This document shows, piece by piece, positions 37,801 through 49,530 of a stretch of 64,000 bases of DNA. The position numbers and the translations under genes are program-made. The notes below the pieces were generated by a model. The model did no database searches. It was not told the DNA's origin and saw only the letters and a list, made by a program, of their open reading frames with translations. The stretch comes from Edolisoma coerulescens (Eukaryota > Chordata > Aves > Passeriformes > Campephagidae). Numbering within the stretch: position 1 is the stretch's first letter; the number at the start of each line of letters is the position of its first letter. The stretch spans positions 124,001-188,000 of the forward strand of contig VWZW01004700.1 in the NCBI GenBank assembly GCA_013397115.1. The letters run 5' to 3'.

Positions 37801-38929
37801 CAGCAAGTGTACCTGCACCAGCTTGCTTGCAGAGCAATGCCATAATGCTGGCTAGGTCAGGCAGCTTAGCTTTGACTTATCCTGGACTGGAGGAAAAGTG
37901 TCACTGCCATGGCCACAGACTGGGCTTGGGAAGAAACAGTCTGTCTTCTATGTCTTGGAAACTAATATAGACAGGATGGATGATCTGATTTGGTCATAGA
38001 CCAAATAAAGGACAGGGACCAGCTTAGTAGCAAGGGTAAATATGGTGAGCTACTCAAGACTGAAGATTTGTTTCATGGGAACAAAGATATTCCACACTGG
38101 AGTTTAATTTCTAAGTGAAATGGTTTCCTGATCTGTGTGTACCAGGCCTGGGAGAGATTCATGCGAACAGACCATTACTTGTGGGAAAACAATGCTCATC
38201 CTCACCACCTTTGCTGCTGTTACAGTGGAAGTGAGAAGGTGAGAGCTGCTCACTCCAGCCCCGCATGTCACAGCATCGGGCACAGTTATGGTGCCTTGTG
38301 CTTGGTGGCACGGGGCAAGGAGGGGGCAGAGTACATGGGGGCAGCAGGCAGGGAAACTGGAATCCCAACTGGAATCTCGTCAGCTGTGACCACTTGCGGT
38401 TGCTTTGAAACCATCTGCCTGCCTCCAGACTTTTCCTTGCAGATAGATCAACACATAGGCAGAATGGATAGCTGTGGACTAGAATGCCTGTGAGAAATTC
38501 AGTCCAAGGGTATAAACACATCCTCTCATTACATATTGCTACTGACAGTGTTAAGAGAACTAAAGTAATATTCTGTTTTTCAGAAGTCAGGCTATAGATA
38601 TCTGTAGTTAGGAACCCAGCCACAAAGCACTGGAATATTATTAACAAAATCATATGAAAAAGCTATGCAATTCTGTTATATGGGTTTCATGCCCTAAAGA
38701 ACGCAAGTTTTCTCCCTCTCTTGTATAAAGTTTTGTGAGCAGAATCTTTGCTGAAAGAAATCCCAAATACTTTTCTATCAACGACGCATGGTGCCAGCAT
38801 ATATGTTCCTGTCTGAAACAGTGAAAATGGAAAGCGAGACAGCTGTGATGAGGTTATTAGTAAATTAGTGTTTTCCTATTGGAGTGTCTAGAGGGAGGTG
38901 AGAAGTATTGTTAACTCTCAATCTCCCGC
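34867..38929. other. Gene-free stretch
   Basis: Ordinary noncoding DNA. Several overlapping plus frames occur (36,270-36,785, 171 codons; 36,322-36,708), but none has a recognisable domain. A (CTGT) run lies at about 37,244-37,260. Confidence 0.5.
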
Positions 38930-39745
38930 AGGGAATGGGAGCTGCAGTCAGTTCACCACACATTGTCTTTGCTGCTGTTTCTTCCTCAGGGGGAGGATCC
39001 CTCAAACTCTTTCTCTGTGCCAATGTGGGATCACTCCCATGGCAGACAGTCCTCCATGAACTTCTCCAAAGTGGGTCCTTCCCACAGCCTACAGTTATTC
39101 ATGAACTGCTCCAGCATGGACCCCTTCCATGGAGTGCAGTTCTTCAGGAATAGGCTGCTCCAGTGTGGGTCCCCCCCGAGGACACAACTCCTGTCAGAAG
39201 GCTGCTCCAGCATAAGTGTCTCACAGGGTCACAGTCTCCTTCAGGCTCCATCCATAGCTGCACAGGTTTTTTCTCCGTCTTAAATGCATTACCTCAGAGG
39301 TGCTGCCACTGTCACCGGTGGGCTCAGCCTTGGCCAGTTGCANGGTCCTTCCCACAGCCTACAGTTATTCATGAACTGCTCCAGCATGGACCCCTTCCAT
39401 GGAGTGCAGTTCTTCAGGAATAGGCTGCTCCAGTGTGGGTCCCCCCCGAGGAGACAACTCCTGTCAGAAGGCTGCTCCAGCATAAGTGTCTCACAGGGTC
39501 ACAGTCTCCTTCAGGCTCCATCCATAGCTGCACAGGTTTTTTCTCCGTCTTAAATGCATTACCTCAGAGGTGCTGCCACTGTCACCGGTGAGCTCAGCCT
39601 TGGCCAGTTGCAGGTCCATCCTGGAGCTGCTTGGCATTGGCTCCATTGGACATATAGGAAGTTTCTAATAACTTCTCACAGAAGCCAACCCTAAAGCCTT
39701 CCCACTTCCAAAATCTTGCCATGGAAACCCAATACAAAGACTTAA
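38930..39745. repeat. GC-rich degenerate interspersed repeat, family not named
   Basis: The block is built of worn units of roughly 50-60 bases, each carrying variants of CTGCTCCAGCATG followed by GGGTCC...CCCATGG-type text (for example AACTGCTCCAGCATGGACCC and GGCTGCTCCAGTGTGGGTCC). It is followed by a unique part (GCTCAGCCTTGGCCAGTTGC, CTTCTCACAGAAGCCAACCC). I believe similar blocks are common in bird genomes, but I cannot assign a family or class from memory. Its open frames are by-products of the internal repetition. It contains the 270-bp duplication listed separately. Confidence 0.6.
39074..39613. repeat. Two tandem 270-bp copies with an N at the junction
   Basis: Copy 1 is 39,074-39,343 and copy 2 is 39,344-39,613, with a constant offset of 270 bases. 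I find only two differences (GAGGACACAAC versus GAGGAGACAAC, and CCGGTGGGCTC versus CCGGTGAGCTC) apart from an undetermined base at 39,343, exactly the last base of copy 1. Such high identity inside an otherwise worn repeat means either a very recent duplication or an assembly error in which two haplotypes or overlapping contigs were joined. Confidence 0.97.
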
Positions 39746-42700
39746 AAAAACCATTCAGTTATCTTGCAATTTAACATTTTGCAATGCTGCTTAACATTCA
39801 GCTACAGTAAGTGAAAGCCAGCACTGGCTACTGTGCTGTACTTCTTGTTAAAGTTAACAGAGCGGTACAGAGAAAGATTTATGGTTACTAGCAGGGAGGG
39901 AGGGAATGTTTCCAGCAAGAGGGAAAAGAAAATAATTCACAGTGCAAATGTTACTTTCATTCAGTTTGTGTACACTGTTATTTATCTATGGCCCCAAACT
40001 CAAAATACATGATTCTGAATAAGAGGAAGCCTTTCATTAATGAAATGTACTTTCATGTAGTCAAATGAACAACACTCATTACAAATGAAGTTTTATACAA
40101 TTGTCTCAAGATTGAAGACATATCCATAGATTTAAACACTAAAAGACATAAACTGCCTAAATTACAGGGATTAATTTCACTACACTTGGTGAAGTTGCTT
40201 AGTGTTCACATCTGTATGTGGGAGATCTTTTGTTCCCATTAAATCCCTATGTGTGATGTTGCACTCTTTTGACTGTATATGATAGTCTGCCTAATCTTGG
40301 CATAAAGCACAAGGACACATAGGCTTATTTAATAATAATATTCTTCAAGAATTTATCAAAAAGGCATAGGCACATTTATGTGCATACCATCTTCTAAGTT
40401 ACCCAGCCTAATTGTGTATTGGGGTGTTACAGAAGAAAGTCTTATGCTTTTGCATAACAACATTAGGTATGAAGAGACAATTTTGGGGGTTTTGAGCAGG
40501 AAGAAGCAAGTTGATAATGAGTCCAGCCACTGCTTAGCTGGAATGTCTCCTGATTCTTCACCCTTCTTTGCCAACACAGGCTTTTGAATACCTCTCCTTT
40601 GAAAACAGTGAGGACTGGTATATGCCTTCCACACTGAAGCAAAGATAAATAAAGTTTAGTAAGAGATAAACTTTCTTTTTTATGGCTCCCCCTATTTATT
40701 TGCCATCAATTTCCCATTTGTTAGAGGTGATTTTCCCACATCATCTGTATTTGGACTTTGCTTTGAAACCTGAAGAGGTATGAAAGAAATCTGCTGTAGA
40801 AAGGCAGATTCTCTCTAGTGTTTATGCTTTTCAATACTGGCAGTAAGAAAGGAACCTCTGAGAATGGTGACAGTGAGTGTTGGGGATAAGGCTGAAGAAG
40901 AAGTAAGTTGTGTAATGTTTCAGAATAGGCTTGAAAAGATTCTTTTAGTAACTTTTCTACCATGCTCAAAGCTTTATCTTGTTGCTTTTTCACTCAAGTA
41001 TCCAGCCAGTATTCAGAGCTGTGTTCAATTAGTCTGCTGGTAAGGGAAATTGATTTTCACAATAAGGTCTTTCTTTAGAGAAATTCAGTTTATTTACAAA
41101 GGAATCTACACAGTGTCCTGCTTCTGTGGACTTACTAAGACCAAATATCCAGTTCACTTCCTCAAATTTTCCAAGCTGTCCTTTCTAGTGACTTTCACCT
41201 TGGGAGCTAAGCATTCTCCTTCCCAACACAACTGCAGCATGGGTCTTTGGGGTGATGGCTCTGCCCTCCTGTCATTCTTCCCTTTGGCCTTGGATCAAAG
41301 ATGCACATATCTGCCGTCAGTCCGCCTGCTGGTCCATGAGGCTTAGCTGTGCTCTGGCCCTGCCATCCTGCCATCTGGCCCTGTGAATATTTGTTTCATT
41401 TTGTGCACATTATGGCTAGCACCTGCAGAAAGTATAAGAAAAGTATGATACTGCCTGTTCCAGTTAATGTGTTTATGGAATTTCTTCATATATGTTTATG
41501 CTCACATTATACAAGGCATCCCTTCAAAATGAATAGGGAGACCCTTTTCACAAGTGAATTTAGAAAAGAATATGAATACCATGTTTGGGAAGAAAGGTGC
41601 ATGTCCCATTGTCACAGATGAAGTTTTGGTATGGACCATCACTGCTAACAGTTCTGAGTTCCCCAGCACTCAAAATATACCAATGGGGGCTATTTAATTT
41701 CATGCAAAAGTATTATAGATCCAGATCTTTAAAAAACACAATTGGATCATTTAAAAGAAAATATTGCCGAGTTTAAATCAAGGGTGAATGTGAAATTTCC
41801 TAGGGAAGCAAAGAGATTTCTGCTGGTCAGTATATGGGATAACTTCAACCAGAGAATTGAAGTAAATGTCTTGCTTGGTAATAGTAACTTTTAGCTGGTA
41901 ATATAGATTAGCTATATATATATATATATATATAGCTGGTAATAGAAGCTGGTAGCATCTAACGTTTTACTGTTTATAGAAGGAAGTTAAAGAATTTAAG
42001 TTAAAATCCTAACTGTGGTGTTACCTTGATACTGTTTTAGTTCTGAGACTGAATACGTTATGTGTATTTATAATGAATAGAAATTTTTCTAATTTGAAGA
42101 GCTATCCAAATAAAATCAGACCTTATTTCACAACTAAAATACCAATATTTAGTACTAGTTAACAGACTGAGTTATAGCTTTGACACTGAAGTTATTTATT
42201 ATTTTAATATAGTAACTAAGATTTAACTGTAGCTGCCAGTTTTAAAAATGCTGACTTTTAAAATACAGCATATGACTGGAGGGGAGTAGACAACCTCAAT
42301 AGCTCCTTTACATTGAAGATTTTCATGGTGTGACTTTCCCTAGCTTTCCCATAGATAAGGACACTGTTGTTATTTACATAATGCTGAACTTATTTTTTCC
42401 TGCAGGGCATGCATGACACACAAGCTGAATGTTTTCATAATTGTAACAACAAAATACGATGGTGTTTAATTTTCTTGTATTTTTAATGAGACTTTGTTGA
42501 TTGTTTAGCCTTGAATTCTTTTATAAAATGTTGCCTGTTACACTGGAAAAAAACACATCTGTTTTCTTTGTATTCAGATCAAGGAAGAACAGCATTTGAG
42601 GAAATGTTACATCAGATGTATAATCAGTACTCTTCAAATAAAATAGCGGATGTCTGATCTGTTATTTAGGTGTTCCCTAGAGTTAGCAATATAATCTCTA

Positions 42701-43945
42701 TGTACACTATTTAAACGGAACATTTATAAGAAAGATGGAATTCAGACTTTTTCATTTGGATACCATTAGATTCTACTGAAATTAAGAAATGGGCTTTTTA
42801 TTTTATTTTTTTATTTCCATAATTTTTTATCACCTGATTACAGAAATTCTATCTTCTGTATTCCACAAGTGACCAGCTACAGCATTTTGGGTTTGTTGTT
42901 TTGTTTCGTTTTTTTTTTTTTTTCCTTAAGAATTATGACAGTAGATCAAATGGTAAATGGGTTATCTAACAGATGTTTTACATTTTTCAGTTTACCGGTC
43001 TTTGATGACGTCTTGTTTCAAACAGTATTTTTCCGATTAAGACACTCTGTGTGATCCCTTTGTATCCCTGCAGCAGTTAAGTTGACTTCTTTAATTTGTC
43101 AATAATTATTCTTACAGGACTGTTTGCTGAGCAAGCTAAATAAACGTAGATAGTATTCCACCTGTGGTAAAATTCAGAGGTCCTGCACGATAATCAGTAC
43201 AAGCTACTCTTCTGAATTAAAAATGTACAAAGAGGAAGATCTTAGAAATTAAGTTACTTTGGAGAGGATGAAATATAGGTCAGATAACCCAGCAGATGAA
43301 AGACTGGCAGTGTAATGCTGTGAAAGTGAAATGTGATTGCAAATTCCCTTACCCCTGCAGCTCCTCATTGCTAGCACTGCTCAGACCTTGGTATAAGAGC
43401 ACATAGAGCCAAGCTGGTGAGGACATGTACGGATATGGGCTTCGACCTTTGTCCTGGCAGCCTCTCTACACTGGCTTCATTACAGAGCTCCTTTCAGCGG
43501 CCAAATCTGTGTGGTAGGCACAGAGCATATGTGCCTGATTCCAGGTATACTTCACCTCCCGCATCCACATCCGCTGCAGTTTTCTCGTAAAGAAACACTG
43601 GAGTAACCTAGCGGGATCTTTCCATTTCACTTCTGGAGAAAAGCGCACCACCCAGCACACCTTCACTTTGCCTCAAGGGAGCAGGTGAGCAGCTGATAGA
43701 TGGTAGTCATCACCCTAATGCCCTGCAAAATACTCAGAGACCACAGCAATAAATGCAGTATAAAAATTTTATGTCTGCCTTCCACAGGAGTTCATGGGTC
43801 TTCTGTTGTTGACTTCAAATTCATGTAGAATTCCACCCATGCTATTTCAAGCTAACGGCAAAGTTTTCTTGAAAATTTCTGTTAAATTTGGAATAAAATA
43901 TTTTTTCTTTGTCTTTTTTTCTTTTAAATGAAGGCTTTCTCTGTA
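39746..43945. other. Gene-free AT-rich stretch
   Basis: No transposon or exon is recognised. It holds the TA palindrome at 41,910-41,937 (listed separately), a T run near 42,909-42,924, and a locally CpG-richer 200-base patch at 43,470-43,670 with a 66-codon minus frame that I do not recognise. Confidence 0.5.
41910..41937. repeat. Perfect 28-bp AT palindrome
   Basis: AGCT, then alternating TA, then AGCT reads identically on both strands, a (TA)n core with AGCT caps. TAGCTGGTAAT is present both just before it (near 41,892) and at its right edge. The block can form a cruciform or hairpin and is a likely site of length variation. Confidence 0.9.
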
Positions 43946-44090
43946 TTTAACTAGGCTCAGCTTGTTAGGGTATGGTGCTAATAACAGTAAGGTTGTGTGT
44001 TCAATCCCCATACGAGCCATTTACTTAATAGCTGGACTTGATGATCCTTGTGGGTCCCTTCCAACTCAGAATATTCTGTGAATTTGTGAT
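43946..44090 (+). mobile_element. TguSINE1-like SINE (tRNA-Ile head, CR1-type tail)
   Basis: The first ~72 bases follow a tRNA-Ile gene: a box A-like GGCTCAGCTTGTTAGGG, the anticodon region GGTGCTAATAAC with AAT, and a box B-like GTTCAATCCCC, then ATACGAGCCA. The tail (GCTGGACTTGATGATCCTTG, GGGTCCCTTCCAACTCAGAA, ATTCTGTGAATTTGTGAT) is a CR1 3' end in sense orientation. A tRNA-Ile head joined to a CR1 tail is the structure described for TguSINE1 of songbirds, where the CR1 machinery is thought to move it. Substitutions in the T-stem and D-arm mean the head is not a working tRNA gene. Confidence 0.88.
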
Positions 44091-47000
44091 CTCAAACTCA
44101 TATTGCTGTTGACTATGGAATTTCTTCTCTTTCCATATCCCTTAAAGTCCCGTAAGATTTTATAGCTGTATCTAATAATCTAATGAAATTCTGACCTAAA
44201 ACATTAAGGTGTCATATGCCTTTGCATCTGCATCCTTTGAATTTTTATTAGTCCTCACTGGTGTAGATACTTATAGATGTTCTTATTTATGATCTTAATT
44301 AAATTTATGATAGTTCAAGGTATGTTTAGCAAATTGTAATTACTACTATTTCTTTATATATAACAAAAAAAATTAATCAGTCTATCTTTTCATTTCCAAT
44401 CCCTTAGATATAATTCTGTCTCTCCTTCAACTTACAAAATATAATTACAAGTCATACAGTAATTTGATTAGTGAATACCCTGAAGACTACAGGATGCATA
44501 TCTTCTAGACTGGCTCATCCTTATATATTCTGTTTCTTCATGTATTCTCTTACCTGCCAAAGCACCAGATACAGTGACATAATCTTCATTACTTAATTAT
44601 AATTATTAGTCAAGGGGTTTCTACCCCAGACATATAGCTTTTGAGCAATCTGTTGAACAGATTAGCAACAGGTTTAAAAAATAAACCATTTGATGATGGG
44701 AATATTATCAGCTAGCTACCTAAGAAGAATAGTAGGAGAATAAATACTCCCTTATTACTTGGAGAGTCCTATGTAATGGGCAAGTACAAATACAGAATAA
44801 AGGTTGTTTGTGCATCTACTGCTAAAATTTATTCACTTTTGAATGCACTGCAGTTTAAAGTACTTCTTCATGCAACATATGAATTATGCATGTATATATA
44901 TACATATATCAAAAATGTTTGTATATTCCTTATGTGGGCTAGGGCATTTCTCGGAGGAGTTAAAATAAGGGGGGAGGGCCACTTGATATTCCAGTGAAAT
45001 CTAATTTGCAAGCAATTTGCAACTATAAATTTCACTCGAGAGATTTCTAGGTGTTTGGTGTGCATCCATACATAGGAAGAATTTCCCAAGAAATGAACCT
45101 TAATGGCTGCAGTAAAATGAATCAGAGGCCTTACCTTTGCATCTCTCCTCTCTGTGAATTTCTACTTCATGTATCTGTCTTTTGCTTTCGTATGTCTGTG
45201 TTTTTTTAAAAGAAGGAAGATGAATAGGCTTTTTACTAATGAGTAATGAGTTTTACTAAGAGCCTGCTGGATTTCCAGACATACATTTCATGAATTGTAG
45301 TTACATTTTACAAAGACAGTTTTTCAATTCAGTTTCCTAAACACACTGTAGCATGCTTAAAATCAGAATCCTTGAACTATGGGCACTGTACATTTATGCA
45401 GCGAACTGTCCACCATCAAAATCTTCTCGGTTTAAAGAAAATGGTGGGTAAAAGAGTATTACCTCATTCTTTACCTTGGAAACTCAGAAAAACCTTGTTT
45501 TATCGCAAGGTCAGTGAGGATAACTGGAGCAGAGACAAGAAGTTATCTCTTGATTTAGTGCCAGTTTGTGCCAGCTTCCATGGATGTCCTGTCAGCAGCA
45601 CTCCCATCTTCTATTACTCTTGACCTTACTTTTTTTCTTTTCTGGCAAAGCCTAAATGTCACAAATTGTCACAGAGCTAAGTAGATCTCACAGGTAGGCT
45701 GGATCATCCTATGCAGACTTGTCTGTACTGAAAGTGATACTTTAGTCTTGGTCCGTTTAATGGGCAATTGAAGGAGTCAGCAAACTGAAATATGTAAGTT
45801 CCACTTCTCTGCTCTACTAGTTAGAAGAGCAAGAAATGAGTAACTAAGAGTCTACAGAAAATTTGCAGCAATATGTGGAGCTTTCAGTGACCTTTCCTTT
45901 GTCAAGAACACTTCAATCCATAGGGCAATGAGCACCATGTCTGTACTGGGCCTGGTCAGGAAAAGCCGGAATGTTCCCTGCAAACAGTCCAACAGCAGCT
46001 GAGTGGGAGGTTGTATTGATAGATTTCTTGATGCCTCAGAATGCTGGAATGAAGTTTCATAGTTCTGTCCCTCTTTTAATTAGGTTTTATCTCCTCCTAC
46101 AGGAAGAAATTGCCAGGATTTGCTCCTGCACTTTATGCCCACATTCAGGCTAGGAAGTTGAAGTCTTCCAAGGAAGCAAGCAAGTGAGTTTTACCTTCTC
46201 CTGGGTGTCTACAGCAGCTTCTCTAGAAAGCTTTATCTGTTAAGGGGATTTAGAGATTAACAGCATGGACAGAGTGTATACTGTCTCTGGATACACAGAT
46301 TAAGTGTGAGGAAATATTGGCTTCCCCTCAATTTTTATCCTTCCAGCTCTAGATCTGGGATGAATAAGGAGGGGGAGGAGGACACACAGGGGAGTAAAAT
46401 GAGAGATGGGTGCTCCAGTCTCAGGTAGCTGGCTTTCTGTGACACAGGCCAGTCATCAGGGACAGGGCTGCAGAAAGTGATAGAGGGTTTAGTGCTGACA
46501 GAGCCTGTGTCTTTACCCTTTGGCCCGGGACAGTCATGAATAAACAAGTAACTCTGAAAAATAACAAAATGTCTTTCTGAATTTTAAGAGCCTCACATGC
46601 TAGTTCACATGAAAATGATCCCTGCTGCCAGCATTTCCAGGAGCCCAGATATCTCCTGCAATGCAATTATGGAGGCTCAGTAGTAAAACTATCCTACACA
46701 TTTGGAGCTAAAGGACAATGTAATAAATGACTGCAGTGAACTACATTGATATGCATCAAATTGCATCTGAATCCACTACTATTGGGTTTTCTGGTGTTGA
46801 AAATCTGCCCTTCAGGATCTCATTGTCCTCTTGTTTGTTTGCTTACATCCTCCTTGATACTGCAGTACCAGTGTGAGTCCAAGGTAGATTAGGAGCAGCT
46901 GTTCTGTAGCAAACAAACAAAAGCCTTTGTCTATTATCCACTATCACTTTTTTCCAGTGGGAAAAAAAAGCCAGATGTCTGTTTGCAGACAAGTGAAACT

Positions 47001-49080
47001 TCATCAAATGCTTGAACTTTTTACAAACAGAAAATCTGAAGCTTGATCCAAGAGTGATTTCAGGAAAATCTGATTTTAGTGGAGTTTCATTCACTTTGAG
47101 GAACAATGCTAATTCCTGCAGTTCATGACACAGCCTCTAACTCAAAAAGTCTCTGAATATTGCCATGAAAATATTTCAGTGTTATTGTGGTACTGCTCAC
47201 TTGGAGTGTGTCAAAGACTTCTACAAGCCTAACAGGAATATATTCAAAAAATCATGTCAATAAATAAGCAGCATAACATAGCAGGACTACAGCTTAAAGG
47301 GAAAAATGAAGTGCAAAATTGCCTGGCACAGTGAAGAACTAAAATGTAAAAACACTAAGTCTAGTCATAAATTTATTTTTGGTATATTGAAATGCTCCTC
47401 CAAATGATCATTCTAATTGTAACCCACTGGTCTCTGTAGCTACAGGGAAACAGGCAATATGAGGACATCTCTTCTGCTGTGAATATCTCACTGTCACTCA
47501 TGGCAGATGCATTGAAAGATGCAAATGGAATTTAGACACTCAGGCTTTAATTTACTCCTGTAGTTCTAATGACTAGATGTAAAATGTACCGTTGATATGT
47601 TCTCTGAAGAATAGGTGACAGAATGTGAATGTCATCATCTTAATCTTCCTTTCACATTTTCTTGTATTTTAATTAAAAGATGGGGAAATGCTAAAACAAA
47701 AATGTAATATATCTTTCTTCACTACAGAATATCACCCTACCACAAGGTCCAATTAAAATACTGAATTACTAAATTAAGGAAATTTTATTTTAATTTATAC
47801 TACCTGAATATACTAAGGTACCTCTCCAGGAATATGCACAAAGTCTTGAAATGCACTTGCTCTATCTTTTGAGCGGTTTAATACAGGTTTGCTTTTACAA
47901 ATAACAAAATGTTTGTGTATGGGATTTCAAATAAAGGTGGTTTTGTCAGAGTAGACTAGAGTGGTCTATAAAGTACCGCTGTAAATTGAAACAAACAACA
48001 AAATTAAATTTGCTTTGAGTTCTAATTAACATGCATATTTTGTACACACTTCAGAACTAAAAAGTTCGTGTCCATCTTGGGGACATCCAGAGCTTTGTAA
48101 ATCCCTGGCACTCTTAACATATTAGCACATGGTGTATGTCTTAGCTTGAAGAGGTGAGCATATGACAAGTTTTATGAGTCAAGTCATATGCAAAGCCTTA
48201 TTGAGAGCCTTACAATTTTTTAATAACCATGTAATTTGGGGCAAGGGAGGGTGAGAACTAGAATGGCTCCTAGGATTGTTTGAAATAGGTACTATTGAGA
48301 TTAAAGTACCTAAGTAAGAATGGAAGGTGTAACAGTGTGTTTTAATGTAATATACACACACACACACATATATACATACAAGTGTGTATGTGTCTGCTAT
48401 AAACTTGGACCTTCGAGAGAATAACTGTCATGTTCAGAAGTTTAGGCAGAAAAGTGTGGTACTCCTTAGAATGTTTTTGCTCAAGCCAGTAGCTGTCAGT
48501 TGCTCCATCGGTATATAACAGCTGGAGAGAAGCTCTTAGAAGACCCTCTCCTCTAACCCTGGCTATCCTGTTGCTCATCTTAAGGTCTTACTATAGTTAA
48601 ATTATCTGACTTACAGTTCTCATGAACCTAAGAGATACCATTGCTTTTGGCTTTAAGACTGGAGTTCCTCTTGCCAAATCCAGTTCAGTCATGCATTAAG
48701 AGCCAAATTATGACTTTAAAGGATAGTTTCCACTGGTTGGAACAATGGAAAGGATGAGTAAGACTGAAGTAATGTAATCCCGCTCTGAACATCTGGCTCC
48801 TCTACAGGTCCTCCCTTTGAAGTGAGCAGTTATCCTACAGAGTGCTCATCACCACCCCTACAAGTTTAGACTCCATGATTTTCTCCAAATTGCAAATCAC
48901 GTCAATGAAAGGGCATTAGATATTGCTAAGCCAAACAAAATATCAAAAGAATTTTAAAACAGTATCATTCCAACTGCCATCATGTAAGGAAAACAAACCA
49001 CTTCATTCTTGGTCCTGGAGAATTGTAGACATCAGTTCTGGCATCCACCAAGGAAGGAGACTGGATTAAGTCCCCGAATC
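44091..49080. other. Gene-free AT-rich stretch
   Basis: No repeat family or exon is recognised. It contains a TATATACATATAT patch near 44,894 and a CACACACACACAC/TATATACATACA patch at 48,352-48,380. Open frames are all under 90 codons and unsupported. Confidence 0.5.
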
Positions 49081-49530
49081 GTCATAGAATCGGGTTGGGT
49101 TGGAAAGGACCTGAAGATCATCAGGTTCCAAGCCCCTGGCCATGGGCAAGGACACCTTCCACCAGGTTGCTCAAAGCACCATCCAATCTGGCCTTGAATA
49201 TTTCCAGGGATGGGACAACTCTAACTTCTCTGGGAAAACGGTTCCAGTGCCTCACCATCCTCACAGTAAAGAATTTCTTCCTATTACCTAATCTAAACCT
49301 GCCCTCTTTCAGTTTAAATAAATTCTTCCTTGTCCTATCAATACTCATCTATGTAAAAAGGCCCTCTCCCTCTTTTTTATAAGCCCCTTTAGGTACTGGA
49401 AGGCCTCTAAGGTCTCCCTGGACTTTCTCTTCTCCTCAACTCTGTCAGCCTGTCTTCATAGGAGAGGTGCTCCAGCCCTTGGATCATCTTCATGGTCATC
49501 CTCTGGACTCACGCTAACAGGTCCACAGCT
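49081..49530 (-). mobile_element. CR1 LINE fragment
   Basis: Antisense CR1 with the tail at the left (GTCATAGAATCGGGTTGGGT), then CCATGGGCAAGGACACCTTC, TTTCCAGGGATGGGACAACT, GAATTTCTTCCTATTACCTA, AGGAGAGGTGCTCCAGCCCT, ending at AACAGGTCCACAGC. About 450 bases of the 3' portion. Confidence 0.94.

Noticed and set aside
38908..39553. Serially similar open frames around 39 kb as a repeat-containing protein
   Set aside because: They are generated by a degenerate nucleotide repeat and its 270-bp duplication; frames exist on both strands and one crosses the N.
43946..44018. A functional tRNA-Ile gene
   Set aside because: The head has several stem-breaking substitutions and is fused to a CR1 tail, so it is a SINE.
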